A DNA stretch of 64,000 nucleotides from KBS-96 sp964247975 (GCA_964247975.1 CAXTWH010000005.1:62001-126000); one strand, 5' to 3'; shown: positions 54,986 through 63,439, counted from the first letter of the stretch. Translations and numbers: made by a program. The notes: generated by a model not told the origin, from the sequence alone.

Positions 54986-55447
54986 ATGCCGCAACCAGGC
55001 GAAGATGCATCCGGAGTTCATGTTTGGCTCATTCTGATGAAAGCATTCCGTTCGCTTTCTCATCATGCCCATACAAGCATCGGTGATCTCGGGCTTTGCG
55101 ATTCCGATTTTTTCGTGTTGGAAGTGTTGCTCCACAAAGGTCCATTGCCGGTTAACACGGTAGGTCAGAAAGTGGATTTAACTAGCGGATCCATCAGCAT
55201 TGCCATTGACCGGCTGGTTCGTCGCAATCTGGTAGAACGCTGCGAATTTCCTGAAGATAAGCGGGTGCGTGTTGTGCAACTTACAATGGAAGGACGCCAG
55301 TTGATTGAGGCTGCTTTTCAAAAGCACGCGGCCACAATGGAAACGGCAGCAGCAGGGCTGGAAGAAAAGGAACGAATCCAACTGATGGCATTGCTACGAA
55401 AGCTCGGCAAAACCGCCGAAAATTCTTTTCCGAACCACAGCCGCTGA
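54986..55447 (+). CDS. MarR-family transcriptional regulator
   Basis: A 153-residue winged-helix repressor. DSDFFVLEVLLHKGPLPVNTVGQKVDLTSGSISIAIDRLVRRNLVERCEFPEDKRVRVVQLTMEGRQLIE carries the wHTH and the Asp-x-Arg wing (DKRVRV). Such proteins sense small aromatic or oxidising molecules. Its targets may be the flanking genes: the small exported protein upstream and the kinase 30 bases downstream. Confidence 0.88.
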   Translation: MPQPGEDASGVHVWLILMKAFRSLSHHAHTSIGDLGLCDSDFFVLEVLLHKGPLPVNTVGQKVDLTSGSISIAIDRLVRRNLVERCEFPEDKRVRVVQLTMEGRQLIEAAFQKHAATMETAAAGLEEKERIQLMALLRKLGKTAENSFPNHSR

Positions 55448-55477
55448 TTCATCGTTGGTTAAAATAAGAAAGGTACG

Positions 55478-56917
55478 ATGGGAATTTTCCCGACCATGTC
55501 CAGCGCTACGGCTCCCGCAGTTCAACCGCCCTTAATTGACGCCATCCGCTCGTTTGAGCTTTTTAATGGCTTAACCGAAGATCAGTTGCAATGGTTTGTT
55601 CAACACGCTTCCGACGAATGGTTTGCGGAAGGACAACAGATTGTTCGGGATGGGGATGCAGCAGACACGATGAACATTATCGTGGAAGGTCAGATACGGT
55701 ATCAAAGCAGCAATTCTGAACTGCCGGTTTTGTTTGGTCGTCCAGGGCTGGCTACTGGATTACTGCCGTTTTCGCGTTTGCGGCGATACAACGGCGTTTC
55801 GTTTGCCATCACTCCGTTGCGCTTGGCGCGGGTACATCAACAGTTATTCCCGGAAATGCTGAACCAGATTCCTCAGTTTGGTCCGCGTCTGGTCGCCATC
55901 ATGTCGGACAGGATTCGGGAAAGCACCCGTTGGATGGAACAGCGGGAAAAATCGAAGGCTTTAGGCAAGCTGGCGGCCGGGTTGGCCCATGAATTGAATA
56001 ATCCTGCTTCCGCTGCCCAGCGCTCCGCTCAGGATCTGCGTCAGTGGATCTGTTCGTTGCGCGATGCCAATCAAGCTTTAACAGAGATCGGATTCGGCAC
56101 CGCCGAGTTTCAATGCCTGCTGGAACTAGAACGAGCTTTCATTGAATCACAGGAATTCCACCGGCCTTTGGACACTTTAGAACGCAGTGATCGTGAAGAG
56201 TCTCTGGCTGCCTGGTTAAGAGAACTTCAGGTTGGACGAGCTTGGGAATTGGCTCCGGCGTTTGTGGATGGAGGAGTGGAACAGGAACGGCTGCTGGAAG
56301 TAACGCGATGCTTCTCCGCAGCCGCACAAGAACCGGTGCTGGTTCGGCTGGCGGCGGCGTTGATGATCGACCGGCTCACCAAGGGTATTGTCGCCAGCAC
56401 GCAGCAGATCAGCGAGCTGGTGCGGGCGGTAAAAGAATACTCTTTTGTGGATCAAGCGCTGGAACAAGAGATAGATATCGTTCAAGGACTTGAAAACACC
56501 TTATCTATTTTCAGCCACCGCTTGCGACACAATATCACCGTTGTCCGTGATTACCATCCCTCGGTGCCGCGCATTCATGCAAACGGCGTGGAAATGAATC
56601 AGGTTTGGACACAACTGATTGACAATGCCCTGGATGCCATGCCGGAAGGCGGAACGCTCCGTATCCGAGCGGCTTGCGAAGCCGGTTTGATTCTGGTGGA
56701 AATTGCCGATTCCGGCACCGGCATTGCGCCGGAAATTCAAGGCCGTATTTTTGATCCCTTCTTCACCACTAAGGATGTGGGCGCGGGACGCGGCTTAGGG
56801 CTGGACTTGGTGTATCGAATGATGCAAAAACACCGGGGTGATGTCCGGTTTATTTCCAAGCCGGGCGAAACGGTATTTCAGGTTCGTTTACCAATCCAGA
56901 ATCTGGACGCTTTTTAG
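55478..56917 (+). CDS. Histidine kinase with cyclic-nucleotide-binding-like sensor domain
   Basis: A 479-residue soluble kinase with no membrane helix. Residues 20-145 look like a cyclic-nucleotide-binding (CAP/CRP-type) beta roll (FNGLTEDQLQWFVQHASDEWFAEGQQIVRDGDAAD; NIIVEGQIRY). The dimerisation H box has His171 (LAAGLAHELNNPASAAQRS). The ATPase domain holds LIDNALDAMPEGG (N box), DSGTGIAPEIQGRIFDPFFTTK (G1/F) and GRGLGLDLVYRMM (G2). No response regulator is beside it, so its output is unknown. It lies 30 bases behind the MarR gene. Confidence 0.9.
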   Translation: MGIFPTMSSATAPAVQPPLIDAIRSFELFNGLTEDQLQWFVQHASDEWFAEGQQIVRDGDAADTMNIIVEGQIRYQSSNSELPVLFGRPGLATGLLPFSRLRRYNGVSFAITPLRLARVHQQLFPEMLNQIPQFGPRLVAIMSDRIRESTRWMEQREKSKALGKLAAGLAHELNNPASAAQRSAQDLRQWICSLRDANQALTEIGFGTAEFQCLLELERAFIESQEFHRPLDTLERSDREESLAAWLRELQVGRAWELAPAFVDGGVEQERLLEVTRCFSAAAQEPVLVRLAAALMIDRLTKGIVASTQQISELVRAVKEYSFVDQALEQEIDIVQGLENTLSIFSHRLRHNITVVRDYHPSVPRIHANGVEMNQVWTQLIDNALDAMPEGGTLRIRAACEAGLILVEIADSGTGIAPEIQGRIFDPFFTTKDVGAGRGLGLDLVYRMMQKHRGDVRFISKPGETVFQVRLPIQNLDAF

Positions 56918-56956
56918 TGAGACACTTCGCCTGCTTGCAGAGACAAACACAATAGT

Positions 56957-57931
56957 TTGACGCAGCTTAAGATTGACCTGCCGCCGCCGTTCTGGAAGGG
57001 GCATGGCCTGTGGCGTTTTCCGAATTTTTTCCGGTCGGTGTACCTGGACGCGCCCCAACTCGGGATCAGCACTGCCAGTCATCTGCATTTCCGGCGCTTA
57101 ACCATCCAGCGCGCTGTTCGACAGTTGCCTTCCATTGCCCCGCGCCGATCGTCAGAACAATACCCGATTTATTTCATGAGCGGCCGCGAACACTGGTCCA
57201 TGACCGCGTTCTGCGCCTTCAGCCTGCTGCAGGCTACCGATGCCCATCTGGTTCCAGTGGTAATGGATGACGGCACTCTGGGAAATGCAGAACGCTCGGA
57301 GCTTTTGCGAATTTTGCCGGAAACACAATTTCTAGATCGGGAAGATTGCAATCGGCGAGTGAACGCAGTTTTACCGGAACATCGATACCCGGCACTTCAT
57401 GCTATGCGGCGCAGTCTGCCCCTGATGCGGAAACTGATGGACCTGCACGCCGGTCTCACTGGCTGGCGGCTATTTCTCGATTCCGATATGTTGTTTCTGC
57501 GCAATCCGGAATGGATGATTCGTTGGCTGCAATCGCCTGCTGTTTCCGTTTACATGCAGGATTGCCAGAATAGTTATGGATATTCACCAACTTTGATTGA
57601 ATCCACCCTGGGACGCGCGATTGCGCCAATGGTCAATACCGGTTTCTGCGGCCTGCGATCAGATGATATTAATTGGGAGCAGGTGGAGCGGTGGGCTGGA
57701 CAGCTCCACGCTGCCGCAGGAACAAACCACTTCTCCGAACAATGCTTAATCGGCATGTTGATGACCGTCGGCAAAAGCGAAGCCGCTCCCGCTGAATACA
57801 TCGTGTGGCCTTCGGAAGAAGAAAGCCGCCGACCTTCCGCCGTCATGCACCATTACGTGGACCGAAGCAGAACGTGGTATCACATTTACGGTTGGCCGGG
57901 CGTGCTGCGGCGCGCCGGTGTCTTTCAATAA
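56957..57931 (+). CDS. Glycosyltransferase-like protein with a DxD motif
   Basis: A 324-residue soluble protein. The clearest motif is LFLDSDMLFL with Asp175 and Asp177, the D-x-D metal/nucleotide-sugar site of GT-A fold transferases, preceded by a helix-rich N-terminus and a strand DAHLVPVVMDDGTL. Later segments are MVNTGFCGLRSDD and HHYVDRSRTWYHIYGWPG. I cannot place it in a numbered family. The TTG at 56957 is the likely start, 39 bases after the kinase. Its 3' end is followed by a long inverted repeat. Confidence 0.72.
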   Translation: MTQLKIDLPPPFWKGHGLWRFPNFFRSVYLDAPQLGISTASHLHFRRLTIQRAVRQLPSIAPRRSSEQYPIYFMSGREHWSMTAFCAFSLLQATDAHLVPVVMDDGTLGNAERSELLRILPETQFLDREDCNRRVNAVLPEHRYPALHAMRRSLPLMRKLMDLHAGLTGWRLFLDSDMLFLRNPEWMIRWLQSPAVSVYMQDCQNSYGYSPTLIESTLGRAIAPMVNTGFCGLRSDDINWEQVERWAGQLHAAAGTNHFSEQCLIGMLMTVGKSEAAPAEYIVWPSEEESRRPSAVMHHYVDRSRTWYHIYGWPGVLRRAGVFQ

Positions 57932-57933
57932 AC

Positions 57934-58007
57934 GTGAGCGATTTGTCAAGCGCATCCGACGCGGCTGAGCGGCAAGCGGATCGGAATGCAGTTCACATAT
58001 CGCTCAC
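57934..58007. repeat. Long nested inverted repeat between convergent genes
   Basis: GTGAGCGAT (57934-57942) and ATCGCTCAC (57999-58007) are perfect 9-base arms. Inside, GCATCCGA pairs with TCGGAATGC (one bulged A). The structure lies exactly between the tail-to-tail glycosyltransferase and AraC genes and could act as a bidirectional transcription barrier, although no T-run is present. Confidence 0.5.
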
Positions 58008-58036
58008 TGCCTTGAGGTGCAAGCCCTTCCCTGGAA

Positions 58037-59029
58037 TTATGTTTCTCTCCGGGCTACTATTTCGCTCCGAGGCGATCTCCCAAACATGCGCGTGAACTCA
58101 CGACTAAACTGGGAAGGGCTGATATAACCAACCTCGACAGCAACGCTTTCCACGCTCGAGTTGCCGGCCATGATCAATCGCCGCCCCTCGATGAGCCGCG
58201 ATTGCTTTTGATATTGCAGGGGAGAGAGCGAGGTTGCAGCTTTGAATTGCCGGTGAAAAGTCGCCGCACTCATACCAGCTTTTGCGGCAAGCTCCTCGAT
58301 TAAGACAGCTTCTCTGAACTTGTTTCGAAGATGACGTACAGTTCGAAGAATCCGTTGATCGCTGTCATGTTTCATGGCCATGTGCAAGATGTCTTCGCGA
58401 CCGGTAGTGTTCAAAAGCGAGTAACAGATTTCGCGCATAATTCCTGGAAAAAGTACCGAGATCGCTGCTGGTTTTTGTGCTAAACGAACACTTCGCAACG
58501 CACAATCCAGTAAGTGATAGTCCAAATCCACAACAAAGGCACAATGAGGTTTTCGCTTCAGCAGAGGCTTGGGGATCGGGTCAAGCTCCTGCATGACTTC
58601 TTGAAGCGCAGCTCGGTCAAGTTCCAGAACGAGCCCCAAATAAGGGTGCGCAGGGGAAGCGGCCGCGACGCTGCAGCGGCATGGCACTTCGACAGTGACC
58701 ACAAAGCCTTGGCCAGCATGGTAGTCAAAGCGCTGATCGCCCAAGATCGTCATTTTGGTTCCCTGGATGGTCATCCAGATCGTCGGCTTCATCACACGAT
58801 GAAAGGGCTGCATGGGACGTTCCGAGTAAATAATGGACAATCCCGGAACAGGAGTGATGATCTCGTTCTTGCCACGGAACACTTTGCTTATTGAGCTTAA
58901 CGCCTGCGATAACTCGTGCAGACGCATCGATTGAAGCTCTTTCAAATACTTGTCAGGAGCACCCTGATGTAAGGAGCATTCCAATGTGGCAGAACTAGAC
59001 ATAACTTCTATTGTGACAGGATCAGGCAT
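58037..59029 (-). CDS. AraC-family transcriptional regulator
   Basis: A 330-residue regulator. The N-terminal AraC_N (cupin-like) domain (IITPVPGLSIIYSERPMQPFHRVMKPTIWMTIQGTKMTILGDQRFDYHAGQGFVVTVEVP) is followed by two helix-turn-helix units (LAAKAGMSAATFHRQFKAATSLSPLQYQKQSRL; VAVEVGYISPSQFSREFTRMFGRSP). The start is not certain: TTG 59050, ATG 59029 and ATG 59002 are all in frame. It is divergent from the SDR and DJ-1 genes and may regulate them through the palindrome at 59114-59126. Confidence 0.88.
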   Translation of the reverse strand: MPDPVTIEVMSSSATLECSLHQGAPDKYLKELQSMRLHELSQALSSISKVFRGKNEIITPVPGLSIIYSERPMQPFHRVMKPTIWMTIQGTKMTILGDQRFDYHAGQGFVVTVEVPCRCSVAAASPAHPYLGLVLELDRAALQEVMQELDPIPKPLLKRKPHCAFVVDLDYHLLDCALRSVRLAQKPAAISVLFPGIMREICYSLLNTTGREDILHMAMKHDSDQRILRTVRHLRNKFREAVLIEELAAKAGMSAATFHRQFKAATSLSPLQYQKQSRLIEGRRLIMAGNSSVESVAVEVGYISPSQFSREFTRMFGRSPRSEIVARRET

Positions 59030-59113
59030 GTCTTTGAAAGCTTTCGGCAAAGCTGCTCAGAGTATTCTGCATCTATTCAACAGTGAGCCCTCAACCGAAT
59101 GATTAGTTGTTAC

Positions 59114-59126
59114 TACCGTAACGGTA
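59114..59126. promoter_or_regulatory. Palindromic operator candidate between AraC and SDR genes
   Basis: TACCGT-A-ACGGTA, perfect 6-base arms around one central base, near the middle of the 205-base divergent region (59030-59234). The flanks continue the symmetry partly (TTAC and GTAAG). Confidence 0.45.
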
Positions 59127-59234
59127 AGGACGAACTGAGCTTCGGGAATGGGTGAGGCTCAGTTTGTAAAGCGGCAGGCATCATAACAGATCGAATTGGA
59201 TTGGCCCAACCTAAGCGAAACAGGAGTCAAGAAC

Positions 59235-60077
59235 ATGAAGAAAGTACTTATTACCGGAGCAGGGACTGGTTTTGGAAACGAAGTCGCAATGCGGTTAGCG
59301 GAGAAAGGCTTTGAGGTTATCGCCGCCGTCGAGATCTATGCCCAGGTCCAAACCCTGAAATGGCAAGCTGCAAAACGAGGGGTTAAGCTACAAGTCGAAA
59401 AGCTCGACGTGACAAATGACGGGGATCGTAGGAAGGCGCTGAATTGGAATGTCGAAATTCTGGTAAACAATGCGGGAGTGTTGGAAGGTGGAAGCGTTGT
59501 GGATATTCCCGGTTTCAACATGCGCAACGAGTTTGAGGTCAACGTAATCGGGCCGCTGCTGTTGACCCAAGGAATCGCGAAACAGATGGCCAAGCGCGGT
59601 GAAGGAAGAATCGTGTGGGTTTCTTCACGAGAGGGCCTGAACGTCAACCCATTCACCGGAATCTATTCTGCTTCGAAACATGCCGTTGAAGCTATTGCTG
59701 AGACGATGAGTCTGGAACTTCAGGAGTTCGGGATTGAGGTAGCAACTATTAACCCGGGGCCGTTCCTGACGGGCTTCAATGATCGCGGCTTCCAAACTTG
59801 GGAGAGCTGGGAGGACGATCCGTCCCAACGGCTGTTTGATTATTCCAAGCTTTCGTTCCCCAGAGCGCAGTTCGACCCAGAACCGGTTTACGCCATTATG
59901 ACAGCGGTTTCTGCCGGTGAGATCGACACCTATCGCAACTTGGAGCCAAAGTCGATGATCGCTGAGACCAAGAGCCTGATCGAGGCGCCTTGGAACAAAA
60001 AGGTGACGGATGGCCTCGGATCTCGGCCCGCCAATCTTCAAAAATCATTCGAGATGAAACCTGAAACGCTTGCCTAG
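59235..60077 (+). CDS. Short-chain dehydrogenase/reductase
   Basis: A 280-residue NAD(P)-dependent oxidoreductase of the SDR superfamily. The nucleotide loop TGAGTGFG is at residues 7-14, and the structural NNAG at 78-81. The catalytic Ser is in VWVSSREG, with Tyr144 and Lys148 in YSASK. AGGAG eight bases before the ATG fixes the start and excludes the longer frame from 59196. The substrate is unknown. It precedes the DJ-1 gene by 27 bases, so the two form an operon. Confidence 0.9.
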   Translation: MKKVLITGAGTGFGNEVAMRLAEKGFEVIAAVEIYAQVQTLKWQAAKRGVKLQVEKLDVTNDGDRRKALNWNVEILVNNAGVLEGGSVVDIPGFNMRNEFEVNVIGPLLLTQGIAKQMAKRGEGRIVWVSSREGLNVNPFTGIYSASKHAVEAIAETMSLELQEFGIEVATINPGPFLTGFNDRGFQTWESWEDDPSQRLFDYSKLSFPRAQFDPEPVYAIMTAVSAGEIDTYRNLEPKSMIAETKSLIEAPWNKKVTDGLGSRPANLQKSFEMKPETLA

Positions 60078-60104
60078 TCACAGCCGAAAACAAAGGAATC
60101 TTTT

Positions 60105-60836
60105 ATGTCTAAATTACTACCCCGTAAGGCGCTCATCGCGATTAGCAGTTTTAAAGGTGCCATTTTTCCAGATGGTTCGAAAACAGGTCTCTTCTTCACG
60201 GAAGCTTTGCACCCCTTCGAGGTGTTGAGCGCGGCAGGATTTGAAGTGGATCTTGCCAGTGAGACGGGAACTTTTGGCTTCGACGAGTTCTCTCTCACGC
60301 CTGCCTTCCTGGCAGGAAGCGACAAAGCGGTATTCGAGAATCAACGCCATCCATTCATGGTCAAATTGACTTCGCAGCTTCTGAAAGCTTCGGAGGTGAA
60401 GAAGGAAGAGTACGGCCTATTCTTTGCCTCAGCGGGCCATGCAGCACTCTACGATTATCCCCGTGCTCAAGGACTTCAATCTACAGCCACCGACGTTTGG
60501 AACCGGGGTGGAATCATCGGTGCTGTTTGTCACGGGCCGGTCCTCCTGCCCGGGGTCATCGACTCCAAAACTGGGAATTCGATTCTTGCCGGAAAGACAG
60601 TGACCGGCTTCACGGTCGAAGGTGAAATGGTCCTCAATGTGCTCGACAGATTGAAGTCTGACCAAGTTCTCACTGTAATGGAAGTGGTCAGCAAAGCGGG
60701 AGCAGATTACAGCTCTCCTATGCAAGCTTTTGACGATTATTCGATCACTGCCGGTCGGCTTATTACAGGTACTAATCCAGCGAGTGCTCGAAGCACGGCC
60801 GAAAGAACTGTGCGAACGTTCTGTTCAATAATTTGA
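60105..60836 (+). CDS. DJ-1/PfpI family protein, Hsp31-like (glyoxalase III type)
   Basis: A 243-residue protein. The nucleophile elbow IIGAVCHGPVLLPG places Cys142; the preceding EEYGLFFASAGHAALYDYP holds the family's acidic/histidine partner region. PDGSKTGLFFTEALHPFEVLSAAGFEVDLAS gives the N-terminal signature of Hsp31-type proteins. Relatives convert methylglyoxal to lactate without glutathione or act as chaperones and deglycases. The activity is inferred from family only. AAGGA lies eight bases before the ATG. Confidence 0.85.
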   Translation: MSKLLPRKALIAISSFKGAIFPDGSKTGLFFTEALHPFEVLSAAGFEVDLASETGTFGFDEFSLTPAFLAGSDKAVFENQRHPFMVKLTSQLLKASEVKKEEYGLFFASAGHAALYDYPRAQGLQSTATDVWNRGGIIGAVCHGPVLLPGVIDSKTGNSILAGKTVTGFTVEGEMVLNVLDRLKSDQVLTVMEVVSKAGADYSSPMQAFDDYSITAGRLITGTNPASARSTAERTVRTFCSII

Positions 60837-61194
60837 AGAAAGCGTGGCAGGAGAAAAGCGATAAAGGCGTTCCTCCTACGTACGTGATGACTTGTTGTTG
60901 CGGGTTCTAACAGCGACGAACTGGGTTTCGGGTATGAGTGAAACCCAGGCAGTTAGGGCCCGCCAACTGCGGATTCATAAGGTCGGGACGCGCACTGCCA
61001 GTGTCAACTGCCGACACGCAGTGAGGCAGCCGCGCTTTGTCCGCTGGCCTGCTATTCGGCAATCAAGGCACGCCAGCGGACCCCATTTTTCACTCGGTTG
61101 TCCCACGGAACCAGCGTGCGGTCTTGAGCCAATACTTGTAAGATGTGGTTCACAGATCGTTCACCAATAAACTATACCTGCGAGAATAGATTTT
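60837..61194. other. Gene-free stretch with three strong hairpins (candidate structured RNA)
   Basis: No credible gene is seen; a 92-codon open frame here has no ribosome site and no recognisable product. Three stems follow one another. (1) CTGGGTTTC/GAAACCCAG, 60921-60948, nine base pairs with a 10-base loop; flanking CTAAC and GTTAG can extend it. (2) CACTGC-ca-GTGTC/GACAC-GCAGTG, 60993-61023, eleven base pairs with a 2-base bulge. (3) GTCCGCTGGC/GCCAGCGGAC, 61039-61081, ten base pairs with a 23-base loop. Function unknown. Confidence 0.5.
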
Positions 61195-62124
61195 ATGATT
61201 TCTTTCAGATCCGGCAAGAGTATTTTCCGGATGATCGCGGCATTGCTTTTGACGGCAAGCTGGCTTTTGGCGCAAGGCGCAGGCAGCAAAGAAGATCTTC
61301 CCGGCGTTGATTTGAGCGGTTTAACCGCAGCGCAGAAAACCACGGCACTGAAGTTGTTCAAGGAACAAGACTGCCCCTGCCATTGCGGGAGAAAAATAGA
61401 CCGCTGCCGCATCGAAGATTCCTCATGCGCTTACAGCAGCGGCGTAGCAGCCGTGATGATCGAAACGATCAAAAAAGGCGGAAGCGAGAGCGATGCGATT
61501 GATGCTGCCGCGAAATCAAAGTGGGCGCAAGGACCGCCGGCACAAAGCACGCGCCTGCTCGACGACCCGGTTGCCATTTCCACTACCGGCGCACCGGTAA
61601 CTGGACCTGCTAATGCACCGATTACTCTGGTTGAGTTTTCAGATTTTCAGTGTCCTTATTGCGTGGCTGCCATTCCGCAGTTACAGGCTTTGTTGAAAGC
61701 GTATCCTACTCAGGTCAAATTGATTTTCAAGCAGTTCCCGTTGGAAATTCATTCCCAGGCAGCGTTTGCCGCCACTGCCGCCCTGGCGGCTCAACATCAG
61801 GAAAAATTCTGGGCGATGCACGACGCGCTTTTTGCGCATCATGACAATCTTTCCCGTGAAAATGTGCTGGCGATTGCGCAGAACCTTGGTTTGAACATGC
61901 GCCGTTTTGAAGCTGACCTGAATGCGCCGGAAACCATGCAAACCATTCAACGCGACATCGCGGATGGGGATCGCGCCGGAGTGCAGGGCACGCCCACTAT
62001 CTTTATCAACGGGCAGAAGTTTAACGGCCCGATCCGGATGGAAGTGTTGCAGCCGGTGCTGAACAATGAATTGAAGCAGAATAAAAACGGCGAACAAGCT
62101 GCCGTTTCACCTGCTAGTCATTAG
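61195..62124 (+). CDS. Exported DsbA-like thioredoxin-fold protein with cysteine-rich N-terminal region
   Basis: A 309-residue protein. A signal peptide (FRMIAALLLTASWLLAQ) is followed by a segment with closely spaced cysteines, C60, C62, C64, C71 and C78 (DCPCHCGRKIDRCRIEDSSC). After a linker comes a DsbA/BdbD-type thioredoxin domain with active site C153-P-Y-C156 (VEFSDFQCPYCV) and the cis-proline region VQGTPTIFINGQ. The domain makes or reshuffles disulphides in exported proteins. The front cysteine cluster may bind metal or act as a redox relay; this is inference. It lies after the hairpin-rich gap. Confidence 0.87.
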   Translation: MISFRSGKSIFRMIAALLLTASWLLAQGAGSKEDLPGVDLSGLTAAQKTTALKLFKEQDCPCHCGRKIDRCRIEDSSCAYSSGVAAVMIETIKKGGSESDAIDAAAKSKWAQGPPAQSTRLLDDPVAISTTGAPVTGPANAPITLVEFSDFQCPYCVAAIPQLQALLKAYPTQVKLIFKQFPLEIHSQAAFAATAALAAQHQEKFWAMHDALFAHHDNLSRENVLAIAQNLGLNMRRFEADLNAPETMQTIQRDIADGDRAGVQGTPTIFINGQKFNGPIRMEVLQPVLNNELKQNKNGEQAAVSPASH

Positions 62125-62143
62125 AAGGCAATTCCCCTTTCAT

Positions 62144-63028
62144 TTAATCGTCGCTGCGAAACAGCGATCCTAAACCGCCTATTACTCCGCCGCCCAAAGC
62201 TTCAATCGGATTGCGCTCGTCAGTGCCGGGAACTCGGGGAGCCAGTTCGTGGCGGAGACGTTCCAGGGTCAGGCTTTGCAGCACGATTCTGCCGGGGCCG
62301 GTGAGGGTCGCCAGAAAAATACCTTCGCCGCCAAAGATCGCCGTTTTAATGCTTCCCACAGTCTGAATGTCATAGTTAACGGACGGCTCAAACGCGACCA
62401 AATGGCCGGTCTGCACCTGCATCTGTTCGCCCGCGCTCAGGTCAAACTGCACGAAATCGCCTCCGGCGTGAACGAAAACCGCTCCAGGGCCGGTGAGGTG
62501 CTGCAAAATAAATCCTTCGCCGCCCAGCAGCCCGGAACCTAGCTTTCGGACCAAAGCAATATCCAATTGAACGGTGGATTCAGCGAACAGAAATCCATCC
62601 CGTTGAACCATCATGGATTGGCCGGCAGCCAGCTCAAACACATGAATTTTACCGGGATAATGACCGGCAAAACCGATTTCCCCTGGAATCTGAGTACGGA
62701 AGTAGGTCATCATCAGAGATTCGCCCATTAAACGGCGTTTAATCGCTCCTAAAATCTTCTGGCCCAGGGAGTTGCCGCTCATTCTGGTTTCCCAGAAAAC
62801 GTTGGCCGATTTGTACACCATTTTGCCGGCTTCCGCATAGATTTCCTGGCCCGGTTGCAAGTGCACCCGGGCAATTTGCAGATTATGGCCTTCAATATCG
62901 TATTTCAAAGGCGGCATCGGAGAAGCCGCGCTGCTGCTACCCCCGATCGGGTTTACGGAATGACCGCAATTGGGGCAAAAGCGGGCATTGGAATCCAGTT
63001 CTGTTCGGCAGTTTGTGCAGTAAATCAT
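62144..63028 (-). CDS. AIM24/TIGR00266 family protein with an N-terminal zinc ribbon
   Basis: A 294-residue protein. Residues 4-21 form a zinc ribbon (C4, C7, C18 and C21; MIYCTNCRTELDSN...CPNCG). The rest is the AIM24 beta-barrel-like fold: HLQPGQEIYAEAGKMVYKSANVFWE, GQKILGAIKRRLMGESLMMTYF, GFLFAESTVQLDI, GLLGGEGFILQHLTGPGAVFVHAGGDFV and FGGEGIFLATLTGPGRIVLQSL. Function of the family is poorly known. The zinc ribbon recalls regulatory proteins or ones bound to a partner. It converges with the DsbA-like gene. Confidence 0.87.
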   Translation of the reverse strand: MIYCTNCRTELDSNARFCPNCGHSVNPIGGSSSAASPMPPLKYDIEGHNLQIARVHLQPGQEIYAEAGKMVYKSANVFWETRMSGNSLGQKILGAIKRRLMGESLMMTYFRTQIPGEIGFAGHYPGKIHVFELAAGQSMMVQRDGFLFAESTVQLDIALVRKLGSGLLGGEGFILQHLTGPGAVFVHAGGDFVQFDLSAGEQMQVQTGHLVAFEPSVNYDIQTVGSIKTAIFGGEGIFLATLTGPGRIVLQSLTLERLRHELAPRVPGTDERNPIEALGGGVIGGLGSLFRSDD

Positions 63029-63132
63029 GATCCACCCTTATAAACGAAGAAGCCGCAACCATGTTCCAGGTATTTTTCATCTTATAAGAGAGGGACAGAT
63101 CGTCCCCGGCACTTTTCAAGTAAGGAAATTCG

Positions 63133-63423
63133 TTGTACGATTGTGGCTTGATTATGTTGTTGAGTCGGGACGAAATAGATCCCCTCGCACCACAGCGGGA
63201 AGCGGCAATGTTCTATGGCCTATTCCTGCGCGGACACTCAGCAGATTCTTTGCGGAAAGATATTGATGTTCCGAAGCCGGTTCTGGACAAGTGGCTTCAA
63301 CCGCAGCGTTACGAAAACGACTTTCGGGACTCGCTGCGCCGGATGTATGCATACCGCAAAAAAGTTTTAGCTATTTTCGATGAGCTGGTTTTAAAAGAAA
63401 AGCATCGGCTTCGCGTTCATTAA
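63133..63423 (+). CDS. Small helix-turn-helix-like protein of unknown function
   Basis: A 96-residue protein, predominantly helical and basic. The core AAMFYGLFLRGHSADSLRKDIDVPKPVLDKWLQPQ looks like a helix-turn-helix of the kind used by small DNA-binding proteins (SADSLRKDI and KPVLDKW as two helices). An AAGGA six bases before the TTG at 63133 gives good support for that start; the ATG at 63154 is the alternative. It is divergent from the AIM24 gene and converges with the monooxygenase. Confidence 0.6.
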   Translation: MYDCGLIMLLSRDEIDPLAPQREAAMFYGLFLRGHSADSLRKDIDVPKPVLDKWLQPQRYENDFRDSLRRMYAYRKKVLAIFDELVLKEKHRLRVH

Positions 63424-63439
63424 ACGCCAAACGATTTTC

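Noticed and set aside
60906..60957. Integron attC-like pattern (CTAAC ... GTTAG)
   Set aside because: Only the core pairs match; the unpaired bases are asymmetric (9 against 3) and there is no integrase or cassette array.
60892..61170. 92-codon open frame in the hairpin region
   Set aside because: Lies across three strong stems, has no ribosome site and no resemblance to a protein family.
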